Assembly (NCBI GenBank): GCA_035236585.1
Contig: CP141138.1
Span: 25,617,437 to 25,681,436 of the forward strand
Direction: 5' to 3'
DNA from: Warburgia ugandensis
Lineage: Eukaryota; Streptophyta; Magnoliopsida; Canellales; Canellaceae
Length of the DNA stretch: 64,000 nucleotides
The notes beneath the pieces were generated by a model. The model saw only the letters and a program-made list of their open reading frames with translations. It was not told the DNA's origin and ran no database searches. Below, in pieces: positions 26,910 to 40,504 of this stretch (position 1 is its first letter; each line of letters begins with the position of its first letter). A program made the translations under genes and the position numbers.

Positions 26910-27999
26910 TCTAGTAATCTAAGATTCTATATTAGTTTCAAGATTTGACAGAGTAATTGACACCGCAAACTTAGTAATCCAAAACCATACTACCCCACAT
27001 GTCTATCTCAAATATTTTCAATCCTTTACATTAAGCTTATACTTCTCGATTCTCAACAGCCCACTTGTCCAATTCACCAATTTGTCAACCTCACTCAAGT
27101 GTCTGGAAGAAAGTGATATCAACCATCATCCCCTCTCATCCTACTCTATGTTGACACGTTTAACTATAGTTAACCAATCTAAGACTTCTTCGGACCATGT
27201 TGGTCAATCTTTGTCGCGGTAGCGTGGATGGAGGAACAAAATTTTGAAGTAGAGATCCTTGTAAGCCTCGGAATCACGTGTCAAGATGCTACAAGACCAT
27301 GCACCACGAAGACAGTGCCTATAGGTTGATGTTACTATAGTAAATTCATCCCTAAATAAAACAAACAAATGTATAAGTAAACACAAATGACAACAGCTAT
27401 ACGATATACGACACGTATGTGTATCATATGGTACATAGACCCACTATTCTAGTACACATACTACCAATTTAATATAAGACTAGCAGTCGGTCCCCGCCAT
27501 TACATTGGACCTGCCACTAGTGACTTGGAGACAGAAAAACTCAAGAGAAAAGAAAAGAATAAAATAAACATTAAATGGAGAAGTGAGTCTTTATCTTGTC
27601 TCCTGCTTTGACGCAATTACTATGTGTTGTAGTTCTCCTAAAACCCTAGTCACCGACAACGGTGCTACTGATTGAATCGAACGGCTGGGAAACCTTCACC
27701 ATGTCAAATCGGAGGGCTATGCTAACAAATTGGTGCAGATCCTTTAGAAGTCAATTTAACATAACGAAGAGCCCAGAGAGACGACACGCAGAGGGCGTTA
27801 AATCCCGCCTATCTATCTCTTGACGACACAATTTTTCCGTTTCCCGAAGAGTTCCGTGTAATTTGTCTCTGTACCTTTTGTACATCAGGAGCCAGTTAGT
27901 GATGGGAAAGAAAAACAGAGGAGAGAGAGAAACCCAGCCCTCTCTCTCTGTTCTCTCCTCTCGTATCACGCGTAGATGTAGCACTCAGGTACAGGCAGG
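26910..27999. other. Intergenic, nothing identified
   Basis: Mixed-composition DNA without supportable genes. The minus-strand frames of 60-77 residues here have no known motifs. Confidence 0.35.
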
Positions 28000-28200
28000 C
28001 AAAGGATACGTGTGGGCGACACGTGTGATGATTGCATGGAGAGGGGAGACAGACAGAGAAAGAAAGAGAAAAAAGAGGGTTCTGTTTTTCTCCTCTACAA
28101 AAGGCCCAAATTCTCAGTCCTTGCTATTCATCGCTTCTCTACGACCTTTCCGAAAATGGGTGTTTCTGGAGTTGCAGATCTGACTCTCTGCTGTATCTTC
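28000..28200 (+). promoter_or_regulatory. Possible host-gene promoter/leader
   Basis: An ACACGTGTG G-box-like site at about 28019 is followed by GA-rich and CT-rich stretches of the kind found in plant core promoters and 5' leaders, then an ATG at about 28156 opening a frame of only 17 codons. Downstream, at 29145-29272, an exon-like block runs from a CAG acceptor to a GTAAGG donor. No convincing coding exon links them, so this is weakly supported. Confidence 0.2.
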
Positions 28201-29988
28201 TTTGGCTAGTTATTTGCATTTAGGGCAGTTCTTTTTCTTTTCCCATTTTGGGGTGTAAGTAGTAAAGGAGGGTGTGGGGGGAGGGACTGACAGAAGAGAG
28301 TGAGCACACACCGGCAATTGTATAAGGGTATGCCGTTGCGGGTGCGTGCTCACTTCTCTTTCTGTCAGTTTCGCCGGAATCTTTTTCCTCCGACAAGGGT
28401 TTGGGCTTCCCGATGTTGTTGTTATATAAAGATGAGAAGATATTACTGAGGAATGAATGAATACAAAAAGATTAAACCACGCATCAGAAGACCACAAAAC
28501 TAGAGCAACAGGACCAGAACAACCTTAATCTCTTCTCTCTTTCCCATCGAAATAACGTATTTCTCTCCAAGTTATCTGTATTTGGTGTCAGCGATTGGAA
28601 GAAGAACAAAGGAAGTACTTATTTCACTGAGATAATACTGGAAAAGAGATGGTGCATGATCTTATTATCTTTCTGTTTACGGTATTTCTTGAGAAAAAGT
28701 TATTTTTCTGTGGTATTTTTTAGGAACAGTAACCGACGCTTGTATTATAGTGGGTCTTGTTTATTTTAATAGAGGTGGAGCACGGAAGCGTGACTTTTGA
28801 TGCTTCTGTTGGAGAAGGGAATGGGACGAGAAGAGAGAGAGAATACGCTGCTCTCATCACTGTTTGGGGATCTAACAGAAAACTGTATTGACATAAGAGC
28901 CTGCTTGTGCTTACTCGGTTTTTTTCTTTTATTCAAAAAATATATATAATTTCTTAGCGGAAATTGGGGCCACAGGGGAATCCCGCCCGAATCTGTGCTA
29001 TTGTCGTCCACTTGCAAAAGGGTTTTGAGGTGATGTAACGATTTTGATTTCAAATGGAAGGAATCCTTGATTTGTTATTATTTTCTGTCTTCTTCTTTCC
29101 CAACCTAAATTTGTGGTGATATTGCTTTTAACACAGGAAGTAGATCAGCCCATTCGAAGGAAGTGGGTTGTGTAGAAGAGGGAAGGATCCATACTTCTCT
29201 TTGATATTATAACGCCTTTACTTTTCTTTATGACATCACGAAGAAAGCTGCAGAGAAGGAAAAAATCGCCTGGTAAGGTTCCATTTCCGTGGGAATAATT
29301 ATTAGATTTCATAGATGAGGATCAACCTGCAATTTTGTTCGTGACTATTGGATAAACTAGTTTTCATTTGTCTTAGCAACTAGCTTTCTTTGTTAGATCA
29401 TTGTTTATGATTATTGCAATTCATGTCCTCCTTTCATTGGTCATGGATGTCATCTCCTTATGTCTTTAAATTGACTTAGTTTATCAAAGTCGAGATCTGA
29501 AGTCCGAAACTGAACAGTCGTTGTTTTTTGGTTGACATTTTTCTTTTTAGGTCGCATGCAATGAAATAAACTTGGCCCAAAAGACTCTTCAGGATCATGC
29601 AATCCTGAAGAACAGTACCCGTCTCCTTGCCTATGCCTTATTTCTTGCTATACGCATCTACATATGATTTCTTTGTGTCATGACTGCCTCCTTGCATCGG
29701 GAGGATCTTTACCTGTAATTGTTCAAGTAAGAACAGTTAGTTTATTTATTGATTGAATTGGTTTTATAGCTCCAGTTTTTTTCTAGATTATTGGTATTTC
29801 CATTTGGTGAATATAATTCGTAATAAAATCTTCTATTGGGTACGTTTTTCCTGGAACTATGACATGGACTCTATTATCTAGGTATTGTTTTAACAAGTTA
29901 CATATACTAAAGTGACACACTACTTTGAGTCTTGCATTGTATTTAAAATTTGTAGGAGATTCATACTTTGGGCTATTGGCAATGATGA
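28201..29988. other. Possible leader/intron region, no gene assigned
   Basis: Two exon-like blocks, about 29145-29272 (CAG acceptor, G/GTAAGG donor) and from about 29552 (TTTTTAG acceptor), cannot be joined in one open frame: the only phase that stays open at the junction has a stop a few codons upstream. They could be untranslated leader exons. Confidence 0.25.
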
Positions 29989-31140
<1,152 letters not shown>

Positions 31141-31400
31141 GTACCCAAGTAAACTAAAATGGACTTCCTACTTTTGGGGTTCATCAAGTCAAATTTTGAT
31201 TGGAAATCTTTGTGTATTAATAGAGCTAGTAGAAGATATGATGGTAACATTATGAAGGTTTTCTCATATCCTATTGGAATTAAGAATACAATTGAAGTGA
31301 AAACATTACAACTGCTCATGGTTCTTAAGATATGTGAAACGGTGATGGATTCTATTCTTCTAGGGACATGAGAATTAGCATATGGCATTCTATGGGTAAG
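31141..31400 (+). pseudogene. RNase H-like (RVT_3) domain fragment, copy 1
   Basis: The frame at 31159-31371 reads GFIKSNFDWKSL...RRYDGNIMKVFSYPIGIKNTIEV..LLMVLKIC. This fits the N-terminal half of the plant RNase H-like domain found in LINE-derived and stand-alone proteins (pattern W-I-K-x-N-x-D-G-S, then G-G-x-x-R-x-x-x-G, then PLGI-x-x-x-x-E). The first catalytic Asp is present (FDWKS), the following Gly is replaced by Trp, and the expected A/E context after IKNTIE is degenerate. No reverse transcriptase is adjacent. It is a decayed fragment; the family call rests on pattern only. Confidence 0.5.
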
Positions 31401-33184
31401 AGTATCTAGAACTAGCCCTTGTGATGAGTAATTTTAGGATGAGTTTAGGGACATTGTTCTTTTTCTTCCTCATCTTTCTCCAATGTAATCACTTTGCTTT
31501 TATAGTGCTTATTAATATATTCTGACCATTTAAAAAAATTTGACAATGAACATCTAAGTTATGTTGATTTGGCCCACTAGCATCTGGCTAGTTGAGCTCA
31601 CTTGATTGTATGATTTGATTGTTTAAATCATATTACTTGCTTTGCAAGAGATAGAAAGAATTTATTTTTAATGTATCTTATGGGAGAGATGTCTATAAAG
31701 CATGATTCTAGGATCATATGCTTCATCATGTGATTATTTTCCCCATCAATGGTCTTGATAATACAAACATTTTTTCATGTTGGATGTAAGGTGGTCAGAT
31801 TAGAGAAGTAAGTTGCATATTTTACACATTCCATGTTTTTATAGGATTTGCTTTTAACTACAATATATCCTTTTTAGCATAAGATGGATGTTAGTGGCCT
31901 TGTGTTAAGTTTCATCATTTCATTGGTGATGTGAAGGGGCAAGTTTCTACTAAATAGCTTCTTCAACAGTAGAATTATTTATACAGAATGTTAGCATGAA
32001 ATCATGCTAAAGCATGCTTCATTGTCATTATTCCTCCAGTTGATTTTGATTTTCCGCTCATGTGCTTCACATTCTACTCATAGTAGTTGCCACCCCATGG
32101 AGTATGCTACTCTCATTTCATATTTCCTTCAATAACTCTTACAATGAATAAATGACAAGAGCATCACAGGTATAATGTGAAAGTTTATGAAAATTTTAGT
32201 TATCACTTGAAAACCATTTAAAGTGAAACTAAAGCTCAGTGGACCATTTCCCTATTTGAAAACTCCTTAGAGGTGGGTAAACCAAAGAACATGTTGGTGC
32301 TTGGATCCCTTCGTTTTTCCTTTTCAGATTCTTCTTTTAATTATGTGCAATGGCTTAGTGGCACAAAGAGTCTTTCCCATGGTATGTCATGGGTTGAGGC
32401 TGCTAAAGAGTCATTTGCAAAAAAAATAAAAAATAAAAATAAAATCTCTTTCTCTGGTTAGTTCACTTATAGAACAAGATGTGAAAATGGGCACTCAACA
32501 TGTCAGATTGGTTAACTTCTAGAATTGCTGCCATATCTCCATCAAATTTACTCCATGATATGATGCTTTTTTCAAACAAAGATGAAGATGAAAAGTTATG
32601 CCAGATGCAATTCATTTTCCAACTTTTCACTTGTAGTTCTTTTAAGTAAATACTGAAGGAGATGCATTTTCTTGTTGCATAGGATTTAAAATTTAATTAA
32701 AGCATAACAAACACAATTTTGAACAAACATGTGACTAGGAAGTGTAAAATTCTTTGAACAATCATTCAAAGAAATAACAGTATTGGGTCCAAGGACTACT
32801 TATGAAGCCTTCACTTTTCCAATGTCAAATGTAAGCAATCACATATCTGAAGTGCAGCAGTGTGAATAACTTACATTCCAGCATAGATGGTGTGTTTTCC
32901 TTGCTGATATTTCCCTTGTTATGTCAATAATGGGTCATAAAATATCATTACTCTTGTAAATTGGGTAAGGTTATCTAACATGGAGTTCAGGACCTATGCT
33001 TCTCAAATAAAATAGGAGTTGAGCTCAAACTTATGCAATTTGGGTAAGGTTAAGATAACAAGGGGCAAACCTACTCGAACTTAGCCATGGTGGTGGTGCC
33101 CAACTGCTGTAGTATCATGATAGAGATTAACACTTACTGCTGATTTTCTGCTTGCAGCACAGGCTTATCCTTTCCCCTATACTT
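31401..33184. other. AT-rich spacer between the RNase H-like fragments
   Basis: No gene or repeat recognised. It separates two related fragments by about 1.8 kb. Confidence 0.35.
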
Positions 33185-33490
33185 CTAAAAGATAAAATCC
33201 CTTTCATGGATCACTTTGGTAACCCAGGTTTGGTAGTCCTTAGGAGGAATGATGGAAATCAGAGTTTTCTCGGTTCCACTTGGGATTAAAAAGTCAATTG
33301 AAGCAGATAGATTAGCTCTTTTTATGGGTCTAAAGATCATATGATGTGGAGATTGGTTCTGTAACATTTGTGCAAGGTGATTTAGCCTGTGTTATTGCTT
33401 GGGTAAATGGAACTATACTCAACCGTTGGGGCTTGGGGCATGCTTTGGCTGATATTAGAGACATATATGTAGATTGGCTTCTGATATAGC
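33185..33490 (+). pseudogene. RNase H-like (RVT_3) domain fragment, copy 2
   Basis: Across shifting frames the plus strand shows FGNPG, LRRNDGN, VPLGIKKSIEADRLALFMGLK and a tail ending in LLI. This fits the same RNase H-like domain as copy 1 and extends further towards its C-terminus. At least two frameshifts and a stop break it. The GIKKSIEADRLAL stretch keeps the conserved Glu. It probably comes from a LINE 3' end or a related gene fragment. Confidence 0.5.
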
Positions 33491-33783
33491 ACCCATATAA
33501 CCACTTTGTACCTTCAGTTATTTTAATATTACTTTGACCATTTCAGGAAAACAAAAACCATTCTATTTTAGTTGTTAATGAGAACTATTTCATTTTTTGT
33601 TATTAGATACCCTCCTTCAACCTAGGAGGGAAAAAGAGCCCGTAGTTAGTGGATAAGCTAGCTGCTGGCTTGTGTAAATGGATAATAGTTCTGGATGACT
33701 TTGCTGATAGCTTGTTTTCATTAGTAGCACCATCTTAACTGCTCCTATGTTTCTTAAGACATCTCTCTAAGACTAGTTTTCTT

Positions 33784-34490
33784 AAATCTTGAGAAAACAT
33801 AACTGCGATTACCTTAACCATCCATAGACAAGCACAATCAAGTTGCTCATCAGGTAGATTTGATTCAATCTATATTGAAATCAAATCATGGTATGGTTAT
33901 CTTTATAAACATTGGATACAGTTATCTTTCAAAACATTGGGTACAGCTCAGTATTTAAATTTTGATCGAAAAAGGACGTGCAACTTTTAGCATAAAAATA
34001 ACTATGTATGCCATTGGCCAGTTCACAATTCAAGATATAGACTGGAAGTTTTGAAATCTTCTTAAAAGGATTAAATTTCTAAAATCTCTATTGTGATCAA
34101 TCAAGGCTATATGAGAACAACCAATTTTTAGTACCCTGGTTTCTTTGAATCTTGAACAACCATAAGTGTGATTGTCATTTCTTGCAAAAAATCAGTAAAT
34201 TGGACCTTAACCATTTGTAGACATCGAAAATCAAATTGCTCTTCATTTCAGATTGATTTGATTCCATCTATGTTAACATCAAATCTAGGTATCTTTCAAA
34301 ACATTTGGGTACAGTTCAGCATTTAAGTGTGATAGAAAGGGACATGCATCTTTTGGCAGAAAGTGCATGTATCTGCCCTTGGCCTGTTTAGAATTCAGGA
34401 AATAGAATGAACTTCTAAATCTGCTTTGAAGGATCAAATTTCTAAGATCTCCTATCATGTCTATCTGAGAACAACAAATTTTTTATTTTG
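33784..34490 (+). repeat. Diverged tandem duplication, about 360 bp unit
   Basis: Copy 1 (about 33784-34135) and copy 2 (about 34146-34490) share an ordered series of blocks: CTTAACCAT, TAGACA, AATCAA-TTGCTC, GATTTGATTC, ATCTTTCAAAACATT, GGGTACAG, ACATGCA-CTTTT, then GGATCAAATTTCTAA and GAGAACAAC. No coding potential is seen. Confidence 0.7.
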
Positions 34491-34723
34491 GTTGATTTTC
34501 TGAAAATCCGAAAGTGTTAGTGTTAAGCAAGTTTTGGGTCATAAATATCATGAGGTACTTTGAAGATGGGGTTCAATTCCTCATCACAGTTTTGGTTGCT
34601 TCTTTTGCATCTCTTTATCAATTTGTCTCAAATTAAGCATATGTATCAACAATGTCTTGATACCTCTGTCTTCTTTGAGCAGAATGCTCATCACTTTTGA
34701 TCTTATGATGTCATACGCCTCAG

Positions 34724-35329
34724 GTGGTTTGTGTCTTACAGTCTTACCTGACCTGTTCTACCATGTGTGAGGGCCAAAATTCTCACTTCTCTATCAAGGT
34801 ATGCTTTACAAAACCTCCTGCTTGTCATTGCTTTCTCTTATAAAGTTTCGGTTACTTGTGTTGCTTGTATGAACAAAGTCTAATAATTAAGTCACAAACA
34901 TCATTTTCCAGCCATTGACTGGTTATTTAATCTCTCAATTACTTTTTTTTTTCCATACGTATCCATAGATTGCAATTTGGCAATGTGGACGACTATTTTA
35001 CCTCTGTGAAGTTTGCCAAACCAAGTATAAACCACATTCTGACATCACTCACATGCAAGCAAGACTAGTCTGGAAGAAAGACTCTTTGATTGACAAAGAT
35101 TCTGAATGGTACATCCTGTCCAAGTAAGAATTCCACCGACATCATATACCAATTAAGTTTGTTTCCCATATTGCAATTTCACCAGTAAAGTGTATTTGTG
35201 TTTGCCACTAGGTTCGTAGAAGAGGCACGGACTGCCCTCATAGGGCATTTTATGGACTATGATATCATTGGAGCAACTTATTTTCAAAAAGAAAATATCA
35301 TTGAATTAACTCAAACAATATGTTTGTGA
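34724..35329 (+). CDS. Unrecognised three-exon coding fragment
   Basis: Three plus-strand segments join in one frame through canonical sites: exon 34724-34798 (donor AAG/GTATGC), exon 34969-35123 (acceptor ATAG, donor AA/GTAAGA) and exon 35212-35329 (acceptor CACTAG, ending in TGA). The joined reading is about 116 residues. It contains two Cys pairs (TCSTMC and LCEVCQTKY) that could bind zinc, the segment HMQARLVWKKDSL, and EWYILSKFVEEA across the last intron, and then ends. The preserved phase at both introns is the main support. No start codon or upstream exons were found, so it is either the 3' end of a gene or a fragment. I do not recognise the family. Confidence 0.4.
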
Positions 35330-36848
35330 AAACGTCACTTTCTTCTGAAGGGCATGCATATAACCATATTTGGTGTCTTATAGCTTTACTTCATTGAATC
35401 TGGTCAAAGTTCTCTACATCCCCCTAAATATAGTGCTGGCTGTTTGGTTGGATTCCATCGGCACCTAAAAATTATTTGTTTTCGGAATCATTTATCTCAT
35501 ATCTTCTGCGAGCAGGTTCAGCCTTTTCGTTGCAAATGCATGTGCTAGGGTGGTCCAAATCCCTTTTTCTTGTAGGATTTAAGCCTCTCTGCACCTGCCA
35601 CTTGCGTTGCTAACCTTTGGACATAAAGCTCCTTATATTTTACTAGTTATCTTCACTTAGCAGCTCCTGGACATGTCAAGTTGCCTACTCTTTTTTGCCT
35701 TTTTCGCGTTTAATCAAACGAGATAAAGTTGCCCCCCTTTTCCATAGCAGGAGCGGCGGTTTCTGTTCTCTTCTAACTTTGGAAAGTTTACAGCATGTGA
35801 ATACTTCTTTCTGATTAATTTCCTGTCTTAAACTATTTGCTATTTGATGAGGCCGTGTCAGAACCCACCGGTAAAATTTCCAATTTTGAACTGTCCAACC
35901 CACAGCAAAATATGGTTGAAACTAGAAATTCTTTGGAACGACGACTGTTGAGCGACATAAAATGGGTCTTAGGATGCAGATTGTATTGCTAAAATCCATA
36001 AAACAGTTCCTAGGATGCATTTGGGAATGCTGAAGTTCCAAGTGAGTTTCTTCGTTCAAAGAGAAATTGGGCATCCAGAATTTATTTGCCATTTATCTAC
36101 TAGAGAAACTACACCATGAACTGATTGATTATCATCAGAGCACATGGAGAGTAACTGATTTCAATTCCTAGTACCAAGTTCTCGATAACAGAAGTCTCGA
36201 AAAAAGTAAAGGGCGAGAAGACTGCAAAGTAAAACTAAATGTGTTCAAACTTGTCTGGTGGGGTTCCCATTTTCCATTTTTCTTTTGCGTCTGTTTATTG
36301 ATTCCACTACCTGAAACTACTGAAAAATATCTACTCCTACAAAATCTTATCCATTGTTACGGCGTCACGTCACTGTCCTCGGTCCATGCGTGCTCTTTAA
36401 TGGTATCAGCTGTTAGCCGTTAGGTGTTGCAAATATATTGGCCGTGGGGAGAGACACCTGGATGGGCCGCTGTAATGGCATAATCTGTATAATACCTCTA
36501 TTCCATGGAGGTGTAATACCTCTATTCCATGCAGGTGGGTATTGGACATGGTACTTGAATGGAAAATCAGTCTTTTCGTTATCCAATACCTCTCATCTGA
36601 TTCTGAGCAAAGATATTGAAGATTCTGCAGAAGTATTTCTTGCGGACCTTAAAAAATAGTTAAGAGAAGCGTCACCCATTTCTCGAAAAAAAATAATTAA
36701 AAAATTTGAGAAAGATCTCTCCGAAGAACAACATCCTCAGAAAGAAACCGTGTTTCTAGTCTTAAGCTTTGGTTGAACTTTAGATTTTCTGCCAACAGGA
36801 ATATTTCAGATTTGTTCTTACTTTTTGCTAGCCTTTGTGATTTTGCTT
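35330..36848. other. Intergenic, nothing identified
   Basis: Possible 3' flank of the preceding fragment. The open frames of 60-73 residues here have no domain. A 20-bp word (TAATACCTCTATTCCATG) is directly repeated at about 36491 and 36515. Confidence 0.35.
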
Positions 36849-37090
36849 TTGATTTCTTGAGGTATGTTTTTTGGGTTCAGGTTCTTGTGGTTTTGCGTTT
36901 GATTTCTTAAAGCATGTTGTGTGGGTTGAGGTTCTTGTGGTTTTGCCTTTGATTTCTAGAGGTATGTTGCGTGGTTGAGATTCTTGTGGTTTGCCTTTGA
37001 TTTCCTGAGGTATGTTGTGCGGGTTTAGGTTCTTGTGGTTTTGCCATTGATTTCTTAAGGTATGTTGCTTGGGTTGAGGTTTCTTTGTGG
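36849..37090. repeat. 50-bp minisatellite, five units
   Basis: Five tandem units of 47-50 bp. Each starts TTGATTTCTTGAGGTATGTT and ends GGTTCTTGTGGTTTTGC, with 5-10 differences between units. The minus-strand open frames rich in EIKGKPQE-type repeats simply translate this array. Confidence 0.9.
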
Positions 37091-40000
37091 ATATGAACCC
37101 ATCTTTTCTTGTCGCCTCCAATTGTCCCTCGTTTTCCCATCAATTGCAGTTTAATATTTCTCTTTTTTCTTTTTGAGAGGCAACTGTTTTTGTGTGTTAC
37201 CTTGATGGGGTTTTATAAACTTCTTCCGGATGTCTCTGAATACCCTGATCTTTGATCCTTGATGTTTACTTTTGCAGGATTCTGGAAGAAACAGTGCAGG
37301 TTGGAGCGTACGGGGGATTTCATCGCCTGTGAGTAGAGCTATAACTTCTATCTTTGGTGAGTGCGCTTAGAGATAGTTTGCTATTGCATCATCTTTAGGA
37401 TATTCTAGTCATCCACTGAAATCAAAGAGCATCGAAGCATGGGCGCCCAGCGCAAACATACTGATATGAGCTGGAAAGCCAGATATTTGGAACCAATTTT
37501 TTTTACCAAGGATACGGAGTTTTACTAAGAAACATTATTGGGGGTTTGGATTCTCTAGTCTTGTATTGAGTAAGATTCCTATTTTCTCATTTGATGGGGA
37601 AGGGAAGTTAGTCTGCCTTCAACACTCGTTTCCATTGATGAGAGAAATTAGATTGAATGAAACCTTAAAGGCATACGGAGCTGAGGTAGTGAAGCTTCCT
37701 TAACTTCAAATAACTGCAGGAACTACAAATTTTGCGAACTTTGTGGTTTATATGTTTGGAACTCGAGCAGAGAGAGATCCTATATACATAGCCCAGCTAA
37801 GAACACCTTTCCTAAGTAGTTAATCCGGCGGATCTATGCATATACAAAGAATAAAATGAGTTGGTACATTGTTAAGTCCCTAAACCCTCCTAACTCGGGC
37901 CGCAATCTTCATGTTTCCCTTCTGGGAGCAACTTTAGGCGTTTGAATGTGCGTGTCACATCCATTTCAGTTAAGCATGGTTCCCCTTTACCTCAGTTTTG
38001 GACCCCAACCAGAAGGGCTGAAGTTTTGTACGCAATGGGAAGTGAGTTGTTTTGCTGCAACTGAGCTTCTGTAGCTTGTGACTAACGCGAATAGCTACTT
38101 AAATGATGGATGTCAGTGGGGGCGGAAGTTAAATCTGTTGTGGATGTCGGTGCCCGGCCGAAGTTAAATTTGTTGTACTCATTGGGGGAGAAGTCCACTG
38201 GGTTTTATTTATTCTTCTCAACTTTGTCGCCCATTCTACTCATACCAAGAATAACTGGCCATGCTTCGCACGGAATAGGTTTGATCTAGCATGATTTTAG
38301 GTATGTGGAAGTCCGGAAAGTATTCACCATCAGATCTCCAACAATGTTTTCTGAGACATTATAGGATATAGTTAATAGGATGGTAGAGGTTTGTTTCTGT
38401 TGTGCTAATGTCTGCTCCTACAATTTAGAAAGAAAAGGTCAATAGAACACATGAGGGAAAAAAGTAACACTTCAGTCGGAATGAGAAAAAATTTCCATGG
38501 AAAGAATATAGTTAAGCTTCTAGCTAAACTGGATCTTTGGGTTCTTTCAATCTCACCGTGCTTTTTAATGTTGACTTGAGCACCGGAAGAGAAAAAACAG
38601 AAAAGAAAAAGATTACACGGAAGTTAGATTAAGATAAATCTTCCATTGCAAAGAGTCTATATTTAAGCTCGTAGCTAAGCTGGACCTTAGGGATGTTTCA
38701 TTCTCCAACCGTGCTCTACTCTCACCTATGAGCTTATTAGTGAGAAAGCATATTGGAGCGCATGGATCCGGGAATCGTCTATCTAATGCAATAGAAGAGA
38801 TGTAGATCCTCTCAAGACAAGATGATAAAGTACTGTCTCACTTAGACCCGGATTTATTTCTCAACTTTGACCTCCGTGTCATCCTGCTTATATTGTAACA
38901 CCTCATACGGTCCTCAACAGCAAACCTAGAGTTCCTGAGAGAAAGAGGAAAAACATCATCCAATACCTACCCGTTTATAAATCTTTACACTTGCACCAAA
39001 TCTCAAAATGGACACTAAACTGAATCTTAGAAAAAAGGGACTTGTATCATAGTTGTATCCTATCGTTTCAGCAAAAATGGCTGGAATTTTGGTTTTGGCC
39101 AGAAAAAACAAAATGCGTATTTTGGCCAAAACAGACAATTGCTGATATTTTTACTAAATTTAGGTTGAAATCTCAATTTTTAGTCCGAACTGAACAAAAT
39201 TTTCAACTATGCTTGGTTTAAGATATCAAAGTCTTTATCAGTAATTGTAATTCTACACGAATTGCCTTTCTAATTATGCTCCATGCTTACCTTTAATCAT
39301 GACTTTCGTAAAGCACTTTATTTCCAAACTTTGATTTGGCTTTATGTACATCCTTGGATTGAGATGTTTATAGGGTTTTATAGGGTATTCAGGTTTTCAC
39401 ATATCTCCTAACTGTGTCTCCATTATCAAAATGAGAACTTGCAAAACTGATAAGACTCGTAACATTGACTTAGCCTCCTTCGCTGCCCATTAGATTGAAC
39501 TGTGATGGTGCATTCTCTGAAGTATTGGTTGACCTATTCAAGAACTGATGTATTATTTCTATGTTTACCATTGTGTCATGGAATCTGGACTTATTGAGTT
39601 TAAGGCGGAGCAAATTGTGTTGCTTTAATTTTCCTAGTGGGTGGACCGTTGCAACTTATTTGTTTACTTCAATTTTGCCTCCAACATGCCATATTCATCC
39701 TTTGGAAGGTTGTGTGTAGCAAGAAGAAGTGGGTCCTGCATGGTTAATATCCTAACCACGTATCTGCTAAGGCTTGGTCTAGTGATTGCAGCCCTCAAAG
39801 TTCTGCTTTTCAGATGGATGGTTAGATAAAGAGGGAACTATATAAGTGCCACAAAGTCTTTGAAACTGAGTGCTGGATGAGTGGAATGAGGGACGGTTGT
39901 GGTCCGCATGAGAGCATCCTATTTATGACAAGGTGAAACAGGATCGAACAGTGTTCTTTACAAATAAATCAGTGACTGGATATTGAGGGGAGGAGGGGGG

Positions 40001-40500
40001 GGGGGGCAAGGCAATCTTTTAGCAATCTAAAATGTGATCCACTCTTTATCATTTAGTGGTAATTCAGGTTATTTAAACTTTTGAGATGCATTAGAACAAC
40101 GGATGCTGCTTGGGATTTCCTGTTCTTTTGACATATTAGATAGGATGATTGACGTTTGTCATGCTGTTTGCTGATCCATGAATAATTTTTTTTTTTTTTT
40201 TAAAAGATAGATTGTGCCCTGTGCTTCAATGTTGCTGCCGTGCGAGAAAGCTATGAATTGGGTCTGGTTGATCTAGGGGAGGGGTACTAGGTGTGCATGG
40301 AAGATACGTTGGGCGATATTTGTGTGATTTAATGAGGGGCTTATGACATCTACAGACATAAAGCTTCCAAGGCAGGAATTATCTCCTTGTGCAGTTAGTT
40401 CTTGAGAAGCAGTGTGCGTAAATTTACAAGGTTCCTCGGAAGCTTCATGAGGTAAGGATAGAGAAGGCTGCGGCAGCATGAATAGACGAGAATAAGAGTC
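37091..40500. other. Gene-space-like DNA without an assignable gene
   Basis: A possible exon at 37278-37356 (acceptor TTTGCAG, donor TTTG/GTGAGT) reads DSGRNSAGWSVRGISSPVSR in one frame, but it has no partner exon. A diverged duplication links about 38466-38562 with 38618-38715 (shared TTAAGCT, GTAGCTAA, CTGGA and ACCGTGCT blocks). A G-run lies near 39990-40007. Nothing else can be supported. Confidence 0.3.
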
Positions 40501-40504
40501 CCAG

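Noticed and set aside
28156-28209. Short ATG frame MGVSGVADL as a gene start
   Set aside because: It stops after 17 codons and no in-frame donor leads to a convincing next exon.
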